From contig BLXT01002363.1 of the NCBI GenBank assembly GCA_019648995.1, positions 1,938,203-1,967,997 on the forward strand: a DNA stretch of 29,795 bases. Direction: 5' to 3'. Source of the DNA: Plakobranchus ocellatus. Taxonomy: Eukaryota > Mollusca > Gastropoda > Plakobranchidae. Under the pieces are notes generated by a model. It saw only the letters and a list, made by a program, of their open reading frames with translations, ran no database searches and was not told the origin of the DNA. Shown one piece after another: positions 13,301 through 25,300 of the stretch. The position numbers and the translations under genes were made by a program. The first letter of the stretch is position 1, and the number at the start of each line of letters is the position of its first letter.

Positions 13301-16300
13301 ATACACAAAATGATCCTTATCAAACAATGCTACTGTTAAGTTGTTTCACTAACTTGCAATGTTGCCCTCTTTCGCTGAAACTTTTTGGCCAATCTTTGAA
13401 AATCCGGGACTTTCCTCAGTTGATCTTCATACAATGTCTGTTTCAGGTCACTGTCTGACAGCATGGCTTCCACCACATTTAATCTTTCCTCTGAAAGAAA
13501 TGTCCATTGAATATGTAAAGGAAAAGATAATGTGCTCTGATAAAAACAAAAAGCAATCCTGAAATAACAGAAACCCTGAGAAAATTTTGAACAAGGAAAA
13601 TTTAGAAAAAAAATAGTAAAAGAAAAAAAGAATGATGAGGCTCATTTCATGATTGAGTTTTATTAGTGAAAATAGATTATATTTTATATCTTGCAGGCCA
13701 AATAATTTTACAAAGTCAATAAGATTGATATTTTAATAACATTGTATTTGTGCCTTGAAAGTTTAATATAACAAAAATAAGAGATTTGACATGCTATCAA
13801 CCACATGATTCTAAGAGGAATGACTGTCAGGTAAACAAATAAATGTTTGGTGTCACCACAAAATGAGATGCTTTGCAGAAAATTGGCCATGAACTGGGGG
13901 GGGGGGAATGGATATCTTGCTTCCTAGTGCGAACACAAACTATAGATAGGATGTGGTATCAAAGCCTGCAGAATTTTCTCAATTTGATGTGAGGAGAATT
14001 TGGATGCAAAAAGTTTGCATTGTTAAAACCTTATGTCTATAAGGTATGTCTACATTATGTCCTGCTAGAAATTGTCTCTTTTTGTGTGACACTTCACAAA
14101 TATGTTTCTTGAAGATGCAACAATAGACAAATGCAACTGCAAATTTTAAGGAACAAAACACTGTAGATGATTTACATCTTTTGCTTCAAAAATTTCATAA
14201 TTCATCAATGCAAGTTCCATCATATATGTTTCTTATTTTCATGACATAAAATTAATGATTGTGAGTGCATTCACAGAACCAAGGAAATCGACAAAACATA
14301 AAGTAAAGACAAATTTGCTGTTCAATTTTGTTCCATGGTGTTTGATTAGATGATTGTAGTTTTCTATTACATTCAAATAGTTCTGCAAAAAATATGCTTT
14401 GACAAATGTTACATAAATGGACTCCACTACATTGTAAATTGGAAGAGTTCAAATTCTAATTTTTTTACACCTGCTGCTCGCAAAGAAAAAAATAATAATA
14501 ATAAAATAAATAAGAAACCAACCAATTTTATTCAGATCCATGAGAGGCTGTTTAATCCATTGTGAAAGAAGTCTCTGGCCTTGTGCAGTTCTGCAACGGT
14601 TCAAAAGACCAAGCAAGCTCTGGTTTTTATTTGCTGATGTGTGCAGGAAAAAGTGGAAAAGGCAAAAAAAATACTGCATTAGCATGGACAATGGACAATC
14701 TGTAAAATGGTAAAGCTTTCACTTCCTCCCTTCCCCAATGTAAATTACAGTAAGAGTTGAAGGAATCACAATTCATTACAGCCAGCCTAACTTTTGATTT
14801 ATAAAATAAAATCAACAAATACTATGACTGAATTTCCTTACAGCAGTGGTACAGCTATAATCCATCCTAGGAAGCAAGAAAGCCTATTTCAAAGACGCTT
14901 GCTATTATAATTATTTTATTATATGACAAGCTCATCCTTTATAAGGCTTACGCTTTTACAGTGCTTGTGTTTTTAAACATTTTTAATTTTGTGCGTACAT
15001 TTTAAATGATTATAACATTTATTTTTCTCAATAAAAAATTTTTATTCCATCAAAAACAAATTTTGGTACAGCTTTAAACAGTATTAAAATCATATTGACA
15101 AGTCTAGAAAACTATATTTGTCTTTACTGGACATACTTGATCACATTTTTTTTTTAATCAAAGCTTCAGATCAATAATTCAACAATTAACAATGTGTAAC
15201 TTCTAATTTCCAAGTTTTTTTAAGATCTGTTTTTTTTCCTGAAATTTTACAGACAGAATCGTCCACATGGAAAATGATTGGCTAATTAATGTGTTTTTGA
15301 TTTATTTAAACATCACATTTGAAGTGGATGACCATAAAGTATTAGTATTCTAAATTAATAGTTCAAGGCTTTAAATTGTGCAAAGTAAATTAATCTTTTG
15401 CTTCTCCTGAAAAACTCCAAAATGTCACTTTCAGGGTTCTGGTCACATCAATTTGAAACTAGCCCATTTTTGGATACAAAATGCAGTCATAATATCTTAA
15501 TGAACTGTGTATTCAGGGAGAAAAAAAAATTTGGTTGGTACTGCAACAAAATGAAAAATGAATGGTGGTGGCCAGGGGAAGAACGGAAAGTAACAATAAT
15601 TTAATTATACATGAAAAATCACTTTCTTCTTCTTTAGGTGCCCTCCCCTGTCAACCTGATAAGTCTGTTGTTGCTTGCATTCTTTACTGGCCATGAGATA
15701 AGACTTTCAATGAAAATTATTCCATGTCTACCCTTACATTTGCCTTAAATCTTTTCAGTAACTGCTAGATTAAAAAAAACCAACTTATTTACGAAAGTAT
15801 TAAAAAAAAAAAAAAACCATAAAAACCTATGAAAACTGTATCTAATCTTAAGTGTTTTAAATTATAAAGCATTTATTTTTTTTGCGAAAAAAAATGAAAT
15901 ATCAACAGTAAGCTGGTTTCAGTAAACTAATGAACCACCATCCAATTTGTTTTCTTTTTAAAATCCTCAATTAACTAACAACTTCTCTCACTTGTGCTCT
16001 AACAAGTGGCACGCTGTTAAAATGAAGGACTTATTACCATTTTGCATATTTTAAAATTCTACTTAGCAAAAAAACTTATTATAAAAATTTGTATCTAACC
16101 TTCTCCTACAGTTGGAAGCAAGTTTAGTGCTTTCACTGCTGGTGCATCAAGCTTCATGTACAGACTCAAATCAAAAGTGGAGAGCTTAAACTGACCAAAA
16201 TTATCTTCATTTGACAACAACTGAGGGAGGGGAGAGCAAGAAAAAAAACCATCAGTAAATAAATAACAATCAAAATAAAATACCATTTAAAATTTTAAGT

Positions 16301-19300
16301 TTAATCCAAAAAAAATGTGTGTCAGTCCAATAATATGATTGAGGTCGCAGACCTAGATGACTGGATTAAAATAAAAAACTAAAATGGAAGATGTAAAACT
16401 AACATTGTTTTATGTACACAAAAGCCTATGGTGTTTTTATTGAATGTTTTGTGCATGTAAGATTGTTTTTTAATTTATTTGCTAATTGAGATTTTCATTT
16501 AAAGTCATCTTCAAGATCCAAATCTCAAACTGTGGGACTGCTACACAAAGGGTGTTTCACAAAACAGGCAGCTAGCTCTTGGTGATCTCCAATTTAGATT
16601 GAAGTCATTTGTCTAAGAAAAAGTAGCTGTGCATTATAGTATTGTTTGTTCTCCTTTTTTTTCCCCATAAAATTTTTGTGAAAATGAAGAAAATAATCTG
16701 AACAAGTATTCAAATGAACTTAAATCTAAATCTATTTATAAGCAATAAAGTGCTCGTTATGCCTCTGCCAAATAACAAAGAAACTAGGTAATCATGAATT
16801 AACATTCGCAAGTCACTTCATGAGACAAGAGGAATTGTTAATAAAGAGGTGCAAATCTTAAACACCAGTTGTTAGGGATTATAAATTTAAAAATATGGAT
16901 TTCAGGCTATAAACAAATCTAATTGCGCTTGCACAAGACATATTGCTAAAAGTTGTAATTTATGATGGTTGATAAACCTTCATGTCAATCTTTAAATCAG
17001 CAACTTGCCACCTAACAACATTCTTCTTCTTTACTTCACAGTATAGATGAGCCTGGCTTCTTTTAACTATTTTTAATATGTCTTGAGACATTTCCAAATC
17101 TGTCAGACGTCACTCTTTCATCAATTAAAATTATTGACACAATATAAGGCTTTGCCATAGCAACAGGTTGATATTATTCTTGCACATAGATATATTCATG
17201 AATTTCAAAAGAAAGACTAATTGTATTTTCTTTTTACTCTCTGTTGAATTATGTATATTTTTCCTGGTTCATTGCCCTTAATTCAAAGCAGTGACTTTAT
17301 AAGAGTACAATTTCTTTCATTCTTTCATTCTTTTTTTTTTTAGACACAAAACATGAAATTGGTGCTTTTGGCTTTACCCCGTCACCTTTAAAATTAATAC
17401 TTGCAATTCACTACAATCCTGGGCTTTCATGGAAAGAAAATGGTCGTTGTTTTCAAAGATCTTTTCAAAAATCAACACATCAAAGAAAGAAAAGATATTT
17501 CAGTCTTTCTGCTTTTTTCTCAAAAGCATTATTTGCGGAATTAGACTCATGAGGGGTCCCCTTAAGACATATATCATAGCCTATGATAAATTGAATTAAT
17601 GCACAAATTATTTACCTCTAAATACTTGATGCATGCTGACAATGCACACATTGCTACAGTCTTGTCAATCTCATCTGAAATAAAGAGTTTAAAATTCCTT
17701 CTCAAGTTGCAGATAGCAGATAGGATAATAAGAAAAACTTTTTAATATGTTATGAAATTAATCCTAACGTGTTGCACATCTCAAATTTTTTTTTCATGCA
17801 TAAATTCATGTTTTCTCTAGACTTAATATGCTGAAAACAGAATAGGATCTCATTGATTTAGTGAAAAGGCAAGGCAATACAATTTTTTTAAAGCATTTCT
17901 AAAGTATGAATATTTCATTACAATATTTTTTGGGAATTTTTAATGCGACCTTTACTCAACTCTCTTTTTTTAGCTCTTCATTAAGGAAAAGAATGACATT
18001 TTAGAAGCTCATGGATATATCATGGACGTTTATTGAAGATAGCGATGAGCTCAGTTACTAATGGAATGCAGCCTAAACATTTTCCATACTTTTTTTTTCC
18101 TGCACATCTTAAGCCATTTGTATTTTCACACAGAATCAATATATCTTTATGCAGTTTTACTCCTACTACAAAAAACTCAAAGAATGCAGTTTTGGATGAC
18201 AGTGATGCATTAAAATGTTCAAAATGTGACTTGTAACTCATTTTGACTTGTCTCGAGTCGTATTTACATTTTAAAAACTCACCCAGTGTAGCACTGTTGG
18301 CTTTATCACCTTTCTTTACCTTTAACAGTCTGTTCAAGTCTTGCACAATATCTTTATTGTTGAATTCAGCTGAAAGAGAAATATACGTCACCTTAAGAAA
18401 AAAACAGCATTTCCTTCATCTATGAGTGAAAGGAAGTTCAGCCAATCTCTATTTTATTCCTTATAAGTTTCAGGATATCAAATTTATATCTAAAGTATGA
18501 TTTGTATGAGCCTTATGCACTAATTAGTAAATTTCTTGGCACCTACAGCCCAAAGATTTCCACATATTTAAGAAATCAGGGATGCCACCACTCAACTTTC
18601 AAAAAGCCTGAAAAAATTTTAGACACTCAACACAAGAGCTTTCTTTCCACTACTGCCGTAATTAATTTTGTCTTTGCAGAAAATACAATACACAAATCCT
18701 GCATCTCTTACCTTCCTAAAACAGCCTGAAAAGAGGCCACCATCTTCGATGTTTTCTTGCATCCATTCCCATTTGAACCCATTTTTCACACTTTTGTCCA
18801 AATCTTTAATATTCGCATCTCCCTGTGATATAAAATTCTCTGACTCTGGAAAATTTTATGACTATTTGAAAGAGACAGATTTCTGGATTTAGCCGGAAAA
18901 GTGGCAACCCTGAGAAATAACTCACATTTCTTCTTTTCTAACAATAAAACACCACTGCGAGCCAACACTTGTCGCAGCTTGTTGGAGTCCCCCGCACTTT
19001 CTCCTGCAGGAATCAAGCACTCCTTGGGGCCAAGTTGAACCAACGCAGACTGTTCAAGTATAAAATATAGGGAGGAAAAACATGAGTGTTGATTGAAAAA
19101 AATTGTTTGACTGGCCATAATTTTATAGTGAGCATAGGTTTAAAATACCCTACACCAGACATAGTACTTCATTTTATTTTTAGAGATTTGAGCTGCTTGC
19201 TTAACAAATATTGCCACAAGAAACTCATGTAAGATTTTTAACAGCGAAAAAACACACCACTTGTACTTGGCTTCCACTACTTGTATTTGAGAGTCAGTGA

Positions 19301-22300
19301 CCCGATCTCTAACTAAGATATTGTCTGTGCTATGCAGTAGATGACATCGACAGTTAACACAACAGTTAAGACCTACAATGTTTGGCTTGTGAAGACTAAT
19401 CTTGAAGTCACGCAATTGGTGGGACTGCTCAAGCAGTTTATAAAGAGTGAATTTAAGGTTTCCCACAAATTGACTTGATTCTTATTTTCTTAAATCTAGA
19501 TTTGACCCACATCTGGTCTACATTACTTTTTCCATCAAATTCGTGGAATCCATGCTCAACTTAAACAAAGAAAAAACAATAAACTCATTGAATACATATC
19601 TTAAAAAGACATGCAAAAAGTAAGACAACTTATGTGGGGTCTTTCTTATTTTCATAAAATTTGTCACACATTCAGTTTTCATCAAGCCAATGACATCCTC
19701 ATTATCTGTCAGTAAGTGGCACCCCTTTTCCAAAGCTATTCATCACTTGGTCTATTAACTTCACTAAAGCAACTAACAAAGCTGTTTTTCATTCTCACAA
19801 AAAGAAATACTTACTTCCAAGTTTGAAAATTGGTCATTATCGGGAAACTGGCATATGGTGAAAGTTCGTAGGATAGGATCAACAAGTCCAACACCAACAT
19901 GCTGAGATTTATTGATAAAAGTACAAAAAAAGAAAGAGAATATTTCAAAGTATTACCTAAAACTTGGTAAACAGGATCAAAATATTAACATTAATTTGTT
20001 TCTAATAAATGCTGCACTAGTAGATGAAAGTGGTTTGGATATAGACATTAAAAATCAGAGCGACATAATCACCTAGCATATGCAACAAATCACTAAGTAC
20101 CAAAAAGGGGTCAGGGATGGTTCTTGTTGAGGGATAAAGGAAAGTGTGCAAACAGCATGAAAATTAAGACATCAACCAATACATTAATTCTTCATAGTAC
20201 AATGTACTCTAAAAAGTTGAGAGATATGTTACAAATAATTCATCAATTTTCTCAAAAGCAGACCAAAATAAACCTGTCTTTTGTATATCTTAACGTTGCA
20301 TTCCATGACCTTTATAATGGTGAAAGCTAGATATAGAGATATTCATTGACAGCCAAGATATGTGCATTTAAAGTTGTTTTCAAAAGCATTTGAACAAAAA
20401 AAAAATTTTTTTTTTAATTCTCTAATAAGAAAAATGATTCTTTTGCTTAAAATAGCTTACAAAAGTTTCATATTTGGTATCTGACTTATTTGGTCAGGAC
20501 TCAATTGAGAGTTAGTACCGTGACATTTAAGTGGCAGCCTAGGAAAATCATGGCACTGACAGAAATTTAGCCTAAACTAAGCTTCGAGCATCCTGATATG
20601 TAGCATTTTAAAATTTTAAAATTTGAAGATCTTTATTAATTTTTCAGTTATAGTCTCTCAAAGATGTGGAGTCCCTTAAAGTAAAGGCAAAATGGGATAA
20701 TTTTCACACTAAACATAAGACTTGCATATGTAACATGTAAACTTAATGTTGCCATAAAGATATGGCATAAACATATTATGGAAAGACTAATATTATTAAT
20801 TGAAGATTATCTTGGTATAATGTCTCAGAAACTAGCATAATCATCATGTAAAATAGGTTTTCATAGACAACAATTAGATCTAGATTTACCTCAAGTCTTG
20901 CATTTATGTTCTTCAAGTGTCATAAAATTAAAGTGAAAAAAAAAAAAAAAACAACTGCCCACGTAGACTAATCTTCATTGCGTGGTCTGATCTTCTTTTG
21001 AAAAAAAAACAACAACAAAAACAAAAAACCCACTGTAAATTCATTTGAGACTGCCTGCAAGGGCCTCCTTCATACCCAAGACTGGGCTTTTTTAACCTTT
21101 TCAAAAATCAGTAATGTATTCTTTAAAAATTTTCAGTCTTACTTTAATAAATATCCACTTTGTGTACAAAGCAAACACATTTTATTTTGCTTTGTAATAT
21201 TTAAACAATTATTTTTCAAATCAGACACCAAAATCCCTCCACGTATACATTTTCTGTGATCCCCAGACATCTAAATCTTCAGACACACAAATAAAATGGA
21301 TAAAATATTATGTATCAGTAATTATTTACTATGCGCAAAAGATTTCAGCTCCAGAACTATCCTTTTTTTTTTACTGGATATAGTAGATTTAGATCTAGAT
21401 CATTTACACTTTTTATTGGCCCAAGGCAATCTTTACCTGAACTTTCTAAAACTGACTACACTTGGATATTCAATCTGAACTAGGTGTATATTCAAAATCT
21501 GAGTCTTCTTGAAAACTTTAAACATATTTCTTGCCTCTGAACATGATGTAATTAATGTTGAGAGAGGAAAGAAGATCAAGGTGTAGGGCTATTCTCTGAT
21601 TGATATGTTTGCATTTTAATCTTGTTGGAAAGATGCAAGTTCCTAGGGTCATCCTAGCTTTTAAATTTTAACAAACGTTTTATGATTTCAGTTGTAAAAA
21701 ATGTTAGCTCATTGCTATCGCCTTCAGGGACAGGTCCATGCATGTTTGTGAGTGGATTTCTGTCTGTAAAGTCAGCCTCACAAAGGGTGCAGCAGCACTA
21801 ATTCTTATACTTTTAGATGCAGGATCAGTCTTAAGTGAGTAAATAGGTATAGGAGCAACTTTATCCTGGTCCTAAAGATTCAAGCTATTTCAGATTTTTG
21901 TGAAACGTGATTTAATTTGTTTAACACATTTGAGATGCTTTTATGATGTCTATCATTAAGTGTAAGCTAGAGGTGATCTTTTAAAGTTTGAATATTTTGC
22001 TGCAGGATGTGCCCAACTTGGGGCCCATACACCCTAATCTTTACCCTATGTGCAAAACATCTACAAAAGCATGGTAAAATTCATCCACAGCGATATATTT
22101 TTAAAAAAATTCATTTTCCATTCAATTATAGGACCTCAGAATCTGATAAAAATGTCAATGTAGGCGGTGACCCTTAAATTTAAAAAATTCATAGGTCTAA
22201 TTAATGGGTCCCTTTTAAGATTACCTGTTGATGATAGGTACCAGAAGAAAAGTACAGATAGAATTTTCGTAACTTAGTTTAACAAGAAATATTTTGGGAA

Positions 22301-25300
22301 ACAATTAAAAAAAGTTGGAAATAATGATGACACATGGAGCTCAATTTTTTTTTACGCGACCAAGATTTTTGCCTTTAAAGACATTGGGCCTGTGCATCAA
22401 AAGTAGCTTGTGTGTCAAAATGATAATTTCTTGGGCTGCCAAATATTTAAAGAGTCACATCCTCTTATTATTGCAGGATTTAAAAAAAAATAATCATTAA
22501 ATTTCTTAATCAATCTATGACGTATTCTTTCTTACCACTTGGTTATCCTCACTTGTTACTTTGATCCCCATGACTCCACCAGACACAGCCATCTCTGTAT
22601 TTCCAAATAATATATCTTCAAACTGAGAGAGATTTCCAGGTGATGCCTAAGCACATAAAAAAAAAAAAGAATAGTTTAAGGATTGTCCTAGAACCAGACT
22701 GGGCACAAATTAATCAGAAGATGTGGAAATGCCTTCTCACTTTTAAACAGAAGATTACAATACTAGAATCAACATAAAAAAAAAAAAATCAAGTATATGA
22801 AATTAAACTAGTGTCCAGCTAAGGACCAGCCTTTTAACTCTTTCACCTAAAACTTGCTGGTATTGATAAAAAACCATATTTACATTAAAACTGAAATTCA
22901 GCAGCACTTGATGAGGTATGTTTACATGGCATAGTAAATCTTGTTGAATTACAAATAGTGGTACTCCTTTTGAAGATGAGGTCCCTTTTCTCCTGCTTTC
23001 AGTAGAATGTGAGCAGTTGGAGTTGAGTATTATTTAAAGTTTTGGTATCTAGATTCAGAGCAATGAGTTTGAGAATCCAGGAAAAGATACATCCAGATCT
23101 TGGTCCTGAGGTTGTATGAAATTTAGGATGGGTGTGTTTGGTTTACTCTCTCAAACATTTTTTTACATGAAATACAGACTAAAAAAATAGGATATTCATT
23201 TTCCTCTTAGAAATAGTATATTTTTGGACCATTTGTACACATTAAAAACTGGGATAAAGCAATTTCTGTACAAACATAGTCGATTTCTCTCAAAAACTTT
23301 TTCAGTTTTTGATGAAGACAGACCTAACAAACCTTAATTGTTCATCAGAGGAATATTCACATCTGCTCATTTGAGCATCTTATAGGCATATACCCATATC
23401 ATTAAATAGGCTAAAACAACAATACTTACATAAATTGTAAATCACTGAGTCAACCATTATACAGGCCCACCGTAACGTAGCATATTATAATCTTATACAT
23501 CGTAGTATAATATCAGGTGATGCATGAACCTTCAACCCTCAAAAGATTTTTTAAAATCTCTCTACGCATAGTTTTATGCTCATTAGAACCAACAAGTCTA
23601 AAAAATTGATATGCCTGGGGTTTGGATACTGGGGAATTTTTCTCTTTAAATGTGTACCTCAAAAACTAAAAATCTAGCTCATTCTTAGAAGGAATGGATA
23701 CAAGCTACAAATTTTTGATACAGCTCTACAGAAATGTTACAAATAAGACTTCCAACTACACACAAAAGAAATGAAAATCTATAGATGCTACACCCCTTTT
23801 GTGCTTGTCATATCTGGTACTGCCATTTAATCATGTAAAAGGAACACTTTGTCCTTGCATCACTTGTCTTAGATTTCAAAAGTCATCACTGAAGTAAAGC
23901 TGCATTTAGTTTTCATAATTTTTTTCTCAAATTTGAAAAATATCTTTGCTTTTGAATGAAGAATTTTTGTTATAATAGACAACTTTTTGTGACTTAAAAA
24001 ATTTTCTACATTGACTAAAATTGCTGTCATTTCTTATTGACTATGAAATATTGATGGTGCGCATAATTGGAAGTTTTTCCAAAATGTCAGTTCCAGTTGG
24101 ACTTAAATAATAATGCTGTGTAGGCCAACTATAATTATAAATAAAAATTCACGCTAGATCATGGAGGGGTATATATTCATTGCATGATGAGCCTGAGCCG
24201 GGATGTAAGAAACAAAAAGAGGTTGGCATCAACTAGATGTTAATTACATAGAGGCCAGAGTGTAAATATAAAGTCAGGATTTTAGCATAGCCACCCTGAA
24301 AATGGAATCTATGAACATTTACCAGAATTTTGTCCTGACAAAACAGAATGTTGGCAGGTGTAAGAGGGTTTCGTTAATCTGAACCATAATTATCTCAGCA
24401 TATTTTGCATGTCTAAAAAATTGTATTCCATGGCATAATGCAGTTGAAGAATTTGCTCATGAGACTGGAAAAATCATTAGAATCTCAGGTACAAGAACAC
24501 TGATTTCACAATAGCAAAGGCAAAGTCCCTTAATTGGGGAGGTTTTAGAATATGCAAGGGAGCAGGGAAGACATGGAGGGAAACTGGAGGTCTGCTATCC
24601 AAGTGAAAGTGCAGGGTTAATTATTGTTTACCACTTTTATAGTTAATGCTGTACATATTAAAAGGATTAACTTGCTTTTGTCCTAACAAATTACTTGAAA
24701 AAAAAGCAGCCATGTCCCAAGTCTAGAAAAGAACCCCCCCTTTTCGATTTCTGAGCAGAAATTATTACATTGGATTTTTTCTAAACACACTTAGTATTAT
24801 TGATGCAGGTTATTATTATATAAATGCACAGGAGCAAAAATAAGTGACAGTGACAGTGCACAATAGTTGCACAAGCACCAACATTACTTGAAGTTTTTGC
24901 TTTTGCTAATTTGAACTTTGAATGCTATGTTTCATTTCATGCTCCTGAGTCTACTGAGCCAATGAATAATATATACAGAGCATGGATAGTAATTTGACCT
25001 TTCTTTCTTTGAATGCACATGCTATATGCCTCTGAATATAATACTTACCTTGAAAGAGAGAGACCAATCATTTGATTTTGCTCCACCTTTATTGGAATAA
25101 ACTTCCACACGATACTGCCGCACCAGTAAGAGTTCCCGAGCAAAGGCCTCAAAGTTCATCTGGCTCAGCACCACAGATTCTATTTTTTTGCTCCCTGACC
25201 AAGTAAAAAAGTAGAAAGCATTTTGGCATGCATTTAACAAATAAAATTCCAAATATTAAATAAAATTTCAGAAAAATTGTAATAAAAACACATTTCTTAC

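Larger units (their letters stand above)
18370..18925 (-). other. MSH2 intron 8, mostly transposon
   Basis: A 556-bp intron with donor GTGAGT at 18,925 and acceptor CTTTCAG at 18,370. Only about 220 bp is not part of the hAT-like element. Confidence 0.85.

Noticed and set aside
13359..13562. Plus-strand ORF of 67 codons
   Set aside because: Antisense shadow of MSH2 exon 13.
13896..13906. G11 run, with similar C or G runs at 2,015, 4,023 and 11,239
   Set aside because: Single mononucleotide runs without a second G-tract nearby; not a convincing quadruplex. One lies inside the MITE.
18033..18425. Overlapping plus-strand ORFs
   Set aside because: They lie over exon 9 antisense and adjoining intron, with no homology or splice pattern.
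19140..19733. Minus-strand open frames of 108 and 71 codons in intron 7
   Set aside because: No recognisable motif or domain. In AT-rich DNA of this length one frame near 100 codons is expected by chance, and no splice signals link them to MSH2.
20397..20418. A-run/T-run palindrome (another at 26,696-26,714)
   Set aside because: Low-complexity sequence common in AT-rich introns; no loop or flanking signal suggests a terminator or RNA.
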